This document shows positions 6,419-12,823 of a stretch of 12,823 nt of DNA, piece after piece. A program made the position numbers and the translations under genes. Every line of letters begins with the position of its first letter. Within the stretch, counting starts at the first letter, position 1. The DNA is from Planctomycetota bacterium (lineage in GTDB: Bacteria; Planctomycetota; UBA1135; GCA-002686595), in NCBI GenBank assembly GCA_029212955.1, contig JARGOW010000023.1, positions 1 to 12,823 of the forward strand, given 5' to 3'. The notes under the pieces were generated by a model. That model ran no database searches. It was not told the origin of the DNA and saw only the letters and a list, made by a program, of their open reading frames with translations.

Positions 6419-7894
6419 TCAATCCTCCGTGACACGGCCCGGTTCCCGGTTTTCCGAGCCCTCCACCCCCGTCAGCTTGTCCCCCAACCTGGCGCGCATT
6501 CCATTGGCTTCGGCGGTCATGCTCGCCACGACCTCGGGATACTGGGCGGCCAGGTTTTCGGACTCGGCCATGTCCACTTCCAGGTTGTAAAGCTCGACGC
6601 CCGTTTTCGCACCGTAGTCGTACTTGCCCGGGGTGCCCCCAGACCCCGGGGTTTGCCCCACCATGGACCGATAGCCGTGGGGAAAGTGCAGCTTCCAGGG
6701 CCCGGACCGCATGGCCTCCAAGTGGTTCCTGTGATAGTAGAAGAAGTAACTGGCCTGGGGAGAGGTCGCCCCCGGCTCGCCGGCCAACAAGGGCCAAGCG
6801 TTTTTGCCATCGATGACTCGCTCGGGCAAACCCGCTCCAATCAACCCCGCGACGGTCGGTAGAACATCGATGGTCATCCAGGGCGTGCTGGATACTCGCC
6901 CGGCCGGGACATGTCCGGGGTAGCGCACCAGGCATGGAACACGCACACCGCCCTCAAAGGTGGTGCCCTTGCCCTCGCGCAGGGGGCCAACGCTGCCCGC
7001 ATGATCCCCGTAGTTGAGCCAGGGTCCGTTGTCGGACGTGAATAGGACCAGGGTCTTCTCTGCCAGATCGCAATCATCGAGGGCCTTCAATACCTTGCCC
7101 ACGGAATCATCGATCTCCTCGATCACATCCCCGTAGGCGCCCTGCTCGCTGCGCCCGACGGAAGCTTCCGCTGTAAACAGGGGCACGTGGGGCATGGGAT
7201 GGGCCAGGTAGAGGAAGAAAGGCTCCTGCGCGTGGGATCGCACAAACGCAGCTGCACGGTCGCCAAAGTCTGTGGTGAAGCGCATCTGGTCCTCCGCCGT
7301 CACCACCGGATCAGCGATTGCCGTGCCTTCGAAAGTGAAGATGTCGGGGTAACCTTTCTTGCGCCTTTCCATCGGATCGGAAATGTGCACATAAGCCGGA
7401 TGCCAGGGCCACATGTCGTTTGAATAGGGAATGCCACTGGACTCATCGAACCCATGATGGGCGGGCAAGAACTGTTCCTGATAGCCCAGGTGCCATTTTC
7501 CGAACATGGCGGTGGCGTAGCCCCGGGACTTGCAGAGTTCGGCGAGCGTAGTTTCCTCCCCGTGAATTCCGTGCTTGGCGCGCGGCCCGATCGCGCCGTG
7601 CATCCCCAAGCGATTGGGATAGCAGCCGGTCAACAACGCCAGACGCGAGGCAGAGCAGACAGGTTGGGCCACGTAGAAGCTCGAAAATCGCGTTCCCTCG
7701 GCAGCCAAGCGATCCAGATGCGGCGTTTGAAACCCCTCCGCGCCCTGGGTTCCAATATCCGCCCAACCCTGATCGTCGGTAAAAATGATCACGATATTGG
7801 GGCGGTCCGCACCCTGGGTTTGGGGCGCGTGATCCACCGCCCGACAGGCCACGGGACAAAGAGCAAGCGCGAGCAATAGAGCTTTGCAGTTCAT
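6419..7894 (-). CDS. Exported type I sulfatase (arylsulfatase family)
   Basis: Hydrolyses sulfate esters, probably of sulfated polysaccharides, in the periplasm or outside. The 491 residues fit the S1 sulfatase family. A signal peptide covers about residues 1-20. The metal site opens with NIVIIFTDDQGWAD (33-46, Asp40/Asp41). The formylglycine motif is CSASRLALLTG (80-90), so Cys80 should be oxidised to formylglycine by a maturase not encoded here. Further active-site elements are GKWHLG (132-137), the His of AHPMPHVPL (232-240), SDNGPW (288-293) and Lys310 in EGKGTTFEGG. All expected catalytic residues are present, so it should be active. The substrate cannot be told from sequence. A weak AGGA lies 12 bases before the ATG. 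An 83-residue gene lies 34 bases upstream on the same strand and may share the transcript. Confidence 0.95.
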   Translation of the reverse strand: MNCKALLLALALCPVACRAVDHAPQTQGADRPNIVIIFTDDQGWADIGTQGAEGFQTPHLDRLAAEGTRFSSFYVAQPVCSASRLALLTGCYPNRLGMHGAIGPRAKHGIHGEETTLAELCKSRGYATAMFGKWHLGYQEQFLPAHHGFDESSGIPYSNDMWPWHPAYVHISDPMERRKKGYPDIFTFEGTAIADPVVTAEDQMRFTTDFGDRAAAFVRSHAQEPFFLYLAHPMPHVPLFTAEASVGRSEQGAYGDVIEEIDDSVGKVLKALDDCDLAEKTLVLFTSDNGPWLNYGDHAGSVGPLREGKGTTFEGGVRVPCLVRYPGHVPAGRVSSTPWMTIDVLPTVAGLIGAGLPERVIDGKNAWPLLAGEPGATSPQASYFFYYHRNHLEAMRSGPWKLHFPHGYRSMVGQTPGSGGTPGKYDYGAKTGVELYNLEVDMAESENLAAQYPEVVASMTAEANGMRARLGDKLTGVEGSENREPGRVTED

Positions 7895-7928
7895 GAGAGG
7901 TGGGGTTCCTTGGGCGTGTAAGTCCAGA

Positions 7929-8180
7929 TCAAGACCGATGGTACTTCAGGATTCGGGGATAGAGTTCCCCATAGGATTCCACGAAGGCCAGATCACCGCG
8001 ATGGCGGCTTCCGCGTGCGGCCATGAAGAGCTCCGTGAGCACCGCCTCCCGCGAATCACGGGTTCGCTCCCTACCCACGCGCGCGGCCTCTTCGAAAGTC
8101 ACCCAGTGCTCGTACGCGTTGAACTCCATGGCGAACTGGAAGATCACTTTGGGGTCAGAATCTGGGAGGGGAGGTTCCAT
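7929..8180 (-). CDS. Small hypothetical protein (83 residues) upstream of the sulfatase
   Basis: I do not recognise a family. It is judged real because its composition looks like a soluble helical protein: it is rich in Glu, Phe, Tyr and Ala with balanced charge, and has segments such as DPKVIFQFAMEFNAYEHW (9-26) and FEEAARVGRERTRDSREAV (29-47). It also fits without overlap between the sulfatase start and the divergent gene. An in-frame stop lies about 30 bases upstream of the ATG at 8180, so this is the only ATG start giving the whole segment; no good Shine-Dalgarno is seen. No signal peptide, membrane segment or metal motif is present, so it is probably cytoplasmic. Possible co-transcription with the sulfatase (34-base gap) is the only clue to its role. 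Confidence 0.5.
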   Translation of the reverse strand: MEPPLPDSDPKVIFQFAMEFNAYEHWVTFEEAARVGRERTRDSREAVLTELFMAARGSRHRGDLAFVESYGELYPRILKYHRS

Positions 8181-8322
8181 GGACTTAATTGGCGGTGGAT
8201 GGCGAACTCAGATTCTACGCCAAAGCCGAGGAAGCAAGGACGCTTGTGAAAGGACTTGGACGTTTCAACCAACAAAACCATTTTGCACTGCCACCCTGAA
8301 GGCTCCGGTCGGTCTATCCCCC

Positions 8323-9423
8323 ATGCAAAAACTCATACTACCGCTGGTTGCCGCCTTCGGCCTGGCAGCCATCTCCAGCGCACAGACCACCATCAGCGAG
8401 ATTCGGATCGACCAGGACGGTCCGGACAACGACGAATTCTTCGAGCTCGCGGGCAATCCCGGCGCATCACTCGATGATCTAACCTACCTGGTCATCGGCG
8501 ACGCCACCGGCGCGGGTTCGGGCGGCGGCATCGAAGCGGTCGTTTCCTTGGCTGGCATGTCCTTGGACGCCTCCGGATTTTTCCTGGTTGGGCAAACCAG
8601 CATGACCCTTGCAAACCCCGGGCTAACCACCAACCTGTCCTTTGAAAACAGCGACAATGTGACACACATGCTGGTGCGGGACTTCACCGGCTCCAACGGG
8701 GATGATTTGGATTTGGACGACGATGGCACTATGGACTTCACCCCTTGGGCGTCCCTGCTGGACAGTGTCGCATTGGTGGAGTCCACGGGCTCCGGTGAAC
8801 TGACCTACGGGTTGGCCCAGGTGGGCCCCGACGGTTCCCAGGTGCCCTTCCATGTGTCCAAGGAGAGCGGAGTGTGGAAGATCAGCGATAAAACCATCGG
8901 GTATGGCGACACGCCTGGCGCGCCCAACAATCACCCCTCCACCGGAACGACCTTTTGTGACCCCGGCTTCGTCAACTCCACCGGGTCCCCCACAGTGCTT
9001 TCGGGTTTCATGGGAAGCGGCGTGGGTTCGGACCTGCACCTGCAATGCACAGGCGGCCCCATGGGAGAGGTGGGCTTCTTCCTGGCAGGGCGCTCTGCGT
9101 TCGATCCCGGCGTGGTGACCAGCCTGGGCAACTTCTGCCTGATCGGACAAGCTGGGGATGCCTACTATCGCTTCAATCAGGTCGGTGGAGCCGCCAACTC
9201 CGTGGGCGCATTCGATGCGACCGGCATGCTCCAAAACCTGGTGGGCACCTCCGGCCCTTCCCCGGGTATGTCTTCGGGCTTTGACGTTCCCGCGGGCATC
9301 CCCGACGTGGCCCCAATCCCCATTCTGGCCGGCGACACTTGGCACTTCCAGGTCTGGCACCGGGACACCCCCGCCGGCCTGGGAAGCTCCAACTTCTCCA
9401 ACGGCCTCACGGTGACCTTCTAA
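8323..9423 (+). CDS. Exported lamin-tail-like protein with planctomycete-type C-terminal domain
   Basis: 366 residues from the ATG at 8323. The frame is open upstream to 8023, but that part is shadow sequence and the 8323 start gives a textbook signal peptide (MQKLILPLVAAFGLAAISSA, cleavage near 20). Residues about 22-205 resemble a lamin-tail domain: ISEIRID opening, EFFELAG, LTYLVIGD and a closing GDTPGAPNN (195-203). An acidic DDLDLDDDGTMD run (127-138) may bind calcium. Residues about 208-366 carry an FCDPGFVNSTGSPTVLSG opening, GFFLAG, GNFCLIG and the ending FQVWHRD ... SNFSNGLTVTF. I associate this pattern, from memory, with large families of secreted planctomycete proteins. The function is unknown; a surface or matrix protein is inferred. 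The gene is divergent from the small 83-residue gene, with a 142-base shared upstream region in which no clear promoter stands out. Confidence 0.85.
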   Translation: MQKLILPLVAAFGLAAISSAQTTISEIRIDQDGPDNDEFFELAGNPGASLDDLTYLVIGDATGAGSGGGIEAVVSLAGMSLDASGFFLVGQTSMTLANPGLTTNLSFENSDNVTHMLVRDFTGSNGDDLDLDDDGTMDFTPWASLLDSVALVESTGSGELTYGLAQVGPDGSQVPFHVSKESGVWKISDKTIGYGDTPGAPNNHPSTGTTFCDPGFVNSTGSPTVLSGFMGSGVGSDLHLQCTGGPMGEVGFFLAGRSAFDPGVVTSLGNFCLIGQAGDAYYRFNQVGGAANSVGAFDATGMLQNLVGTSGPSPGMSSGFDVPAGIPDVAPIPILAGDTWHFQVWHRDTPAGLGSSNFSNGLTVTF

Positions 9424-9434
9424 GGAGAGTATCT

Positions 9435-9467
9435 GGACCCGCCTGGACCCTATGAGCCCAGGCGTCC
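9435..9467 (+). terminator. Imperfect hairpin just after the lamin-tail-like gene
   Basis: CGCCTGG (9440-9446) pairs with CCAGGCG (9458-9464), extended by GGA/TCC (9435-9437, 9465-9467) past a 2-base bulge. It starts 11 bases beyond the stop. There is no T run; it may be a Rho-dependent or 3'-end protecting structure. Confidence 0.35.
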
Positions 9468-9522
9468 GATTCCCGCCAAACTTGGTCCTGTGCCAACCCC
9501 ATCCGGAAGCCTGAAAATGAAA

Positions 9523-9548
9523 AGAGGCTCCCTAACAAGGGAGCCTCT
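9523..9548 (-). terminator. Intrinsic terminator of tRNA-Gln, probably bidirectional
   Basis: A perfect 11-bp stem (AGAGGCTCCCT at 9523-9533, AGGGAGCCTCT at 9538-9548) encloses a 4-base loop. Read on the - strand it begins 8 bases after the tRNA CCA end and runs into TTTTCATTTTC, a classical terminator. Read on the + strand it is followed by CTTTG, a weaker T tract, so it can also stop transcription from the gene ending at 9423. Confidence 0.88.
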
Positions 9549-9556
9549 CTTTGTGC

Positions 9557-9631
9557 TGGTTACCCCACCAGGACTCGAACCTGGAATGACTGGACCAAAA
9601 CCAGTTGTGTTGCCAATTACACCATGGGGTA
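9557..9631 (-). tRNA. tRNA-Gln (anticodon TTG), CCA end encoded
   Basis: Reading the - strand from 9631, the acceptor stem is TACCCCA with TGGGGTA. The D stem is GTGT/ACAC around AATTGGCA, the anticodon arm is ACTGG-TTTTGGT-CCAGT, the variable loop is CATT, and the T arm is CCAGG-TTCGAGT-CCTGG. The 7-base anticodon loop gives TTG, which reads CAA and, by wobble, CAG. Discriminator base A is at 9560, and CCA is encoded at 9557-9559. All stems pair fully. Confidence 0.97.
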
Positions 9632-9644
9632 CTTTGCGGCGGGA

Positions 9645-9673
9645 AGAATACCAACCTAGGCGCTGTAGTCGAG
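9645..9673 (-). promoter_or_regulatory. Possible promoter of tRNA-Gln
   Basis: On the - strand TATTCT (9645-9650) lies 13 bases upstream of the mature tRNA 5' end. TCGACT (9667-9672) lies 16 bases further up and matches the -35 consensus at four positions. The spacing is sensible but the match is modest. Confidence 0.35.
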
Positions 9674-9928
9674 TCTAGGAAGCCAGAAATTTAGGGTCTG
9701 TTAGGCCCTGGGGCGAGATTTTGGCTAGGGGGGTACCTCCGAGGGGAATTTGAGCCCAGGATTGGCCACGGGGCGACCCAAATCGGTGGAATGGGATCTA
9801 CCGGAGCCAAGGCGCCGCGAAGCCGGAGTTGGGGCACCCTGCGCCCGCGGGTCCCCTACCGTATTGGGCCCTCCTTGGCTTAGCCTGAATCCCTTGCGTG
9901 CCGCTCCTCCGGGCGAGGTCCCAAATCC
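9674..9928. other. Intergenic region without a recognisable gene
   Basis: The stretch lies between the tRNA promoter area and the 3' end of cinA. It is GC-rich and contains only short frames with Pro/Arg-rich shadow translations. I see no second tRNA, no repeat and no terminator with a T run for cinA. Confidence 0.5.
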
Positions 9929-11206
9929 CTACGCCGGGGCTCCCAGGGCCAATAGCAGAAGGTGTAGGGCCCGGTTGGTGGCCCAGGCACGGATCGCCGC
10001 GCGACCTGCCGGCGCGAATCGCTTGGATTCGACCGCAACCACCTGACCGTCCAGCGCGCAGGCAAAGCAGACGAGCCCCACGGGCTTGGCTTCCGTGCCC
10101 CCATCGGGCCCCGCCAGGCCCGTAATCGCCACAGAAAGCCGGGCACTCGCCTCGCGGGCAGCTCCCAGGGCCATAGCTTGAGCCACGGGCTCAGAAACGG
10201 CCCCATGCTGCTCTAGCATGGCGGTGTCCACGCCCAGTCGCCGGGTCTTGGCCCCATTCGAATAGGTGCAATAGGTTTCGCTTAATACCTTGCTGATCCC
10301 GGAGACCCCTCCCAGGGCCGCAGCGACCAAGCCCAGGGTGCAGGATTCGGCCACGGTCACCGAAATCCCTCGCTCGATCAGCTTCAGGCCCAGGACCTTT
10401 TCCAGGGTCGGCTCCGTGGTCGAATACACGTGGGAGGCGAAGCGCTCTAGGAATTGTGCTTGGATGGCTTCCGCCGAGCCCTTGGCCTGCTCAGGGGTGG
10501 CGGCGCGTGCCGTGATCGTTACGGCCAGTCGACCCGCCTGGGCTGTGACGCCCACCAGGGCATGGGCGTGGCGTTCGAGCAAGGCTCCAGCCTCATCGGC
10601 GAACTGGCTCTCGGAAAGCGATGCCAAGTAGACCCGTGAAGTGTGAAGGAACTGGCCTTCCGGCCCGTGAAGGCCCAGCCATGGTTTGAGTTCGAGCTCG
10701 ACCATGGGTCCCACCTCCCGGGGCGGGCCCGGCAAGCAAAACAGGGTGGCGCGGCCCAATTCCATGCGCAGCCCGGGGGCCGTGCCCGAGGGATTGTGCA
10801 AGGGCGTGGCGCCCTCGGGCACCAGGGCCTGGCGCCGGTTCGATTCGGGCGGGGTGCGATCGGACTTGCCATACCAGTCGAGGACCATCTGCCAAGCGCC
10901 CTCCTGGAAACCCAGTTCGCATCCACCGGCTCGCGCGGCCGCATGGCGGGTCAGGTCATCATCCGTGGGCCCCAATCCCCCCGTGGAGATCACGAGATCT
11001 GCGCGCTTGCCCGCATCCGCCATGGCGTCGGCCAGGGTGTGCAGGTCGTCGGGAACCACGCGGATCTCCAGAACGGTCCAGCCATGCTGCAACAAGGTGC
11101 GGGCCAGGAGGCTCGAGTTTAAATCGGCGTAGTCTCCGCGCAGGAGTTCATCACCGATGCCCAGAATGATGGCTTGGGTCCCCTGGGATTTGTTGGAATT
11201 CGACAT
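9929..11206 (-). CDS. cinA: CinA-family protein (MoCF-like domain plus nicotinamide-nucleotide amidase domain)
   Basis: 425 residues with the two-domain layout of CinA. Residues about 11-180 form the molybdopterin-binding-like (COG1058) domain, with IGDELLRGD (17-25) and VISTGGLGPTDDDLTRH (72-88). Residues about 265-422 form the PncC-like amidase domain, with VAESCT (285-290), a TYSNGAKTRRLGV stretch (314-326), GAVSEPVAQAMALGA (335-349) and ITGLAGPDGGT (361-371). Relatives deamidate NMN and may cleave ADP-ribose, recycling pyridine nucleotides. Oddity: the usual ESCTGG reads ESCTLG (287-292); the Ser is kept. The ATG at 11206 is chosen over one at 11233, which would overlap tatC; it lies 7 bases after the tatC stop, so co-transcription with tatC is likely. 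No strong Shine-Dalgarno is seen. Confidence 0.92.
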   Translation of the reverse strand: MSNSNKSQGTQAIILGIGDELLRGDYADLNSSLLARTLLQHGWTVLEIRVVPDDLHTLADAMADAGKRADLVISTGGLGPTDDDLTRHAAARAGGCELGFQEGAWQMVLDWYGKSDRTPPESNRRQALVPEGATPLHNPSGTAPGLRMELGRATLFCLPGPPREVGPMVELELKPWLGLHGPEGQFLHTSRVYLASLSESQFADEAGALLERHAHALVGVTAQAGRLAVTITARAATPEQAKGSAEAIQAQFLERFASHVYSTTEPTLEKVLGLKLIERGISVTVAESCTLGLVAAALGGVSGISKVLSETYCTYSNGAKTRRLGVDTAMLEQHGAVSEPVAQAMALGAAREASARLSVAITGLAGPDGGTEAKPVGLVCFACALDGQVVAVESKRFAPAGRAAIRAWATNRALHLLLLALGAPA

Positions 11207-11213
11207 GCTCGAT

Positions 11214-12182
11214 TTAGGCGTGGGCGGGCCCATCGCTGCCCTCTTTGTCGTCCAGCGAAACCCGGGGTTCCTTCCAAACCAGATAGGACACGCGCAGGCC
11301 CAATTCGTAGAGCAGGATCACGGGACCAGCCATGAGCAGTTGTGTGATGGGATCGGGGGGGGTCAACAGGGCGCCCACCACGAGCGCCGCCACCAACGTG
11401 TGCTTGCGGAACTTGGAAAAGTCCTTGGGGTCCACCAGCCCCAGGCGGGATAGGGCCACCATGATCACCGGGAGCTGGAACACAAACCCCAATGCCAGGG
11501 AGAGCCCTTTCAAAAATCCCAGGTAGTAATCCACGCCCATCTGCACCTCGAAACCCTCGAGACCCAGGCTGTCCAGGTTCAAGAAATACAAGGCATAGGG
11601 AATCATCACGAAGTAGCCGAAGAGCACGCCGCCAAAGAACAGAATCATGCTGACAGGAAAATACGCATAGGCCATACGCTTTTCTGCCGCGTACAACCCG
11701 GTGGCGATAAACCCCCAGGCCTCCCAGATAAGGAAAGGCCCGGCCAGGAACAAAGCAAGCCAAAAACAGACGCGCATCTTCAGGAAGAATCCCCCATCGG
11801 ATTGGAAAATCCACATCTTCGTGGCGGGGCCTGCCGTCGACTGCAGCACCCAGGTCTCCGGCCAGCCCTCCTCGAACACACCGTTCACTTCCGCCGTGAA
11901 CTCCGATGCTGGAGATGTATCCGCGCCGTTCTTCGTACGGTCCGAAAACTCGGTTTGCATGCGGTCCGCGTACTCCGCGCGCAACATGACCGCCGCTTTC
12001 TGTTGGGGCCCTTGAATCACCTGCAGCACCGAATCCCGATAGGCATACAGCACGCAAAACGCCAGCAACATGACCCCCACACTGCGAATCAAGCGCGTTC
12101 GCAATTCGGAGAGGTGCTCACCCAATCCCATGCGGGATTGCTCCACTTCGTCGGATCCGTCGGGTAACTGATGGCTGGGCAT
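11214..12182 (-). CDS. tatC: TatC, twin-arginine translocase subunit, with enlarged first external loop
   Basis: Membrane receptor of the Tat pathway, which exports folded proteins with RR signal peptides. Family marks: HLSELRTRLI (23-32) before the first helix, GPFLIWEAWGFIATGLYAAE (148-167), MIPYALYF (193-200) and LLTPPDPITQ (272-281). Six hydrophobic segments can be placed at about 33-48, 135-160, 171-197, 220-245, 261-275 and 281-303. The length of 322 residues exceeds the usual 240-260; the surplus lies mainly between the first two helices (about 55-125), a charged segment predicted to face outside the membrane. A cytoplasmic acidic tail follows. No tatA or tatB is nearby. The ATG at 12182 lacks a clear Shine-Dalgarno; a later ATG at 12131 (Met18) would still keep all motifs. 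cinA follows after 7 bases. Confidence 0.95.
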   Translation of the reverse strand: MPSHQLPDGSDEVEQSRMGLGEHLSELRTRLIRSVGVMLLAFCVLYAYRDSVLQVIQGPQQKAAVMLRAEYADRMQTEFSDRTKNGADTSPASEFTAEVNGVFEEGWPETWVLQSTAGPATKMWIFQSDGGFFLKMRVCFWLALFLAGPFLIWEAWGFIATGLYAAEKRMAYAYFPVSMILFFGGVLFGYFVMIPYALYFLNLDSLGLEGFEVQMGVDYYLGFLKGLSLALGFVFQLPVIMVALSRLGLVDPKDFSKFRKHTLVAALVVGALLTPPDPITQLLMAGPVILLYELGLRVSYLVWKEPRVSLDDKEGSDGPAHA

Positions 12183-12209
12183 GGCGATTCAATTCTCGAT
12201 GCGCGGGTC

Positions 12210-12215
12210 ATCATA
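12210..12215 (-). promoter_or_regulatory. Possible -10 box upstream of tatC
   Basis: On the - strand this is TATGAT, 27 bases before the tatC ATG and beyond the terminator of the previous gene, a natural place for the tatC-cinA promoter. No matching -35 box is visible. Confidence 0.3.
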
Positions 12216-12256
12216 ACGCTTGGAATCCACCGGGATGTGGCTCGGCGCCGGGTTTG

Positions 12257-12281
12257 TTTGGAGATAGGGCGTATCTCCAAA
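12257..12281. repeat. Second inverted repeat next to the terminator
   Basis: TTTGGAGATA (12257-12266) and TATCTCCAAA (12272-12281) form a perfect 10-bp stem with a 5-base GC-rich loop. On the - strand its 5' arm includes part of the T run of the terminator at 12287-12324, so the two structures are directly adjacent. It may be a back-up terminator or a leader element of tatC. Confidence 0.55.
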
Positions 12282-12286
12282 ACGAG

Positions 12287-12324
12287 AAGCGCCCAGCCCC
12301 GGACGAGTCCAGAGCTGGGCGCTT
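12287..12324 (-). terminator. Intrinsic terminator after the BRCT-like gene
   Basis: A perfect 11-bp stem (AAGCGCCCAGC at 12287-12297, GCTGGGCGCTT at 12314-12324) has an inner GGA/TCC pairing in its loop. On the - strand it follows the stop at 12343 by 18 bases and leads into CTCGTTTTGG, giving a short T run. Confidence 0.85.
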
Positions 12325-12342
12325 GTTTGCTTGCGCTTCAGC

Positions 12343-12823
12343 CTAGCGGCGGAAGAAGTGGCGAATCTCTGCGAGGCTGATCAGCTGAACGCCGATCGAC
12401 TTGGCCTTGGAGTATTCGGGCAAGGAAGAAACCTCGAGGGCTTCGTCAAGGGCCGCACCGGTTTCCGGAGCGGTGTAGAGCGGGTTGCCCATGATCAGGA
12501 ACATGGTGGACTGGTCCACTTTCTTCTGCACGTCGATGCCGACGTCCTTGAGCATCAAAGCCACTTCGGAGCGGGTGTACTTACCGTCGAAACGACCGGC
12601 CAGAACCGCGTTGCGGCGACCTTCGGGGTCGTACAGCGGGTTGGCGATCTTGTCGCCGATGGCGATGGCGTCGTACTTGTCGTTGACCATGCGGATGGCG
12701 ACTTCCGAGACGTTCTCGTGAACTTCGAGCACCTCGACCTCGCCCTTGAGGCGGGGGTTGGCTGCGTTGGCGTCGAGAACCTTGAAGACCATGCCGCGCA
12801 CAACGCGATCCTTGGTGCCGCGG
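12343..12823 (-). CDS. 3' part of a protein with a C-terminal BRCT-like domain
   Basis: The frame is open to the right edge, so only the last 159 residues are seen. In that visible part, residues about 9-65 (GMVFKVLDA ... VEVLEVHENVSEVAIR ... AIAIGDKIANPLYDP) look like a small beta domain; the AIGDKIANP turn resembles domains found in flagellar FlgT-type and planctomycete proteins. Residues about 72-159 fit a BRCT fold: AVLAGRFDGKYTRSEV opening, a helix, DVGIDVQKKVDQSTMFLIMG as the second and third strands, and YSKAKSIGVQLISLAEIRHF as the closing helix and strand. BRCT domains bind proteins or DNA ends, as in the NAD-dependent DNA ligase tail, but the sequence before it is not ligase-like. 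The full architecture and role remain unknown. A strong terminator follows. Confidence 0.72.
   Translation of the reverse strand, partial: RGTKDRVVRGMVFKVLDANAANPRLKGEVEVLEVHENVSEVAIRMVNDKYDAIAIGDKIANPLYDPEGRRNAVLAGRFDGKYTRSEVALMLKDVGIDVQKKVDQSTMFLIMGNPLYTAPETGAALDEALEVSSLPEYSKAKSIGVQLISLAEIRHFFRR

Noticed and set aside
8023..8322. 100-residue N-terminal extension of the lamin-tail-like protein
   Set aside because: It overlaps the small gene on the other strand and would bury a clear signal peptide that begins at 8323.
9557..9631. tRNA-Gln as an integration site of a mobile element
   Set aside because: No integrase, no direct repeat of the tRNA 3' end and no change in gene character on either side within the window.
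11119..12057. 312-codon - strand frame within tatC
   Set aside because: Alternative frame of tatC, Gly/Arg-rich and without membrane segments.

Overview
This window most likely comes from a planctomycete, a GC-rich bacterium with long extracytoplasmic proteins. The main clue is the 366-residue exported protein at 8323-9423. Its C-terminal half ends in an FQ-WHRD ... NFSNGL-VTF pattern that I associate, from memory, with secreted proteins of deep-branching Planctomycetota. The S1-type sulfatase, the GlcG/HbpS-like exported protein and the enlarged TatC fit that guess but do not prove it. I see no phage, insertion sequence, CRISPR array or other mobile element.

Left part (1-3710, + strand). 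The 3' end of an exported-type beta-sandwich protein stops at 914 and is followed at once by a strong hairpin. A glycine riboswitch (about 1064-1150) then leads a compact operon: gcvT (T protein), gcvH (lipoyl carrier H protein) and a lipoate-ligase/octanoyltransferase-family gene. The riboswitch senses glycine, GcvT and GcvH are two parts of the glycine cleavage system, and the third enzyme probably puts octanoyl or lipoyl on Lys67 of GcvH. No P-protein gene (gcvP) is present.

Middle part (3711-8180, - strand). Four genes run right to left: a small 83-residue unknown protein, a secreted arylsulfatase-type sulfatase, a secreted GlcG/HbpS-like protein, and a secreted metallophosphoesterase-fold protein that has lost several metal-binding residues. 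The gaps of about 200 bases between the last three suggest separate transcription units.

Right part (8181-12823). Divergent from that block is the exported lamin-tail-like protein (+ strand). It converges on a tRNA-Gln(TTG) on the - strand, with a near-symmetric 11-bp terminator between them. Further right on the - strand are tatC and cinA, separated by 7 bases and probably one operon. Upstream of them is the 3' end of a gene whose product ends in a BRCT-like domain, closed by a strong terminator and a second adjacent hairpin.

Most of the window is ordinary housekeeping and secretome content. The points most worth a second look are the degenerate phosphoesterase, the inserted segment in the lipoyl-attachment enzyme, the planctomycete-type C-terminal domain, the one-aptamer riboswitch and the enlarged TatC loop.
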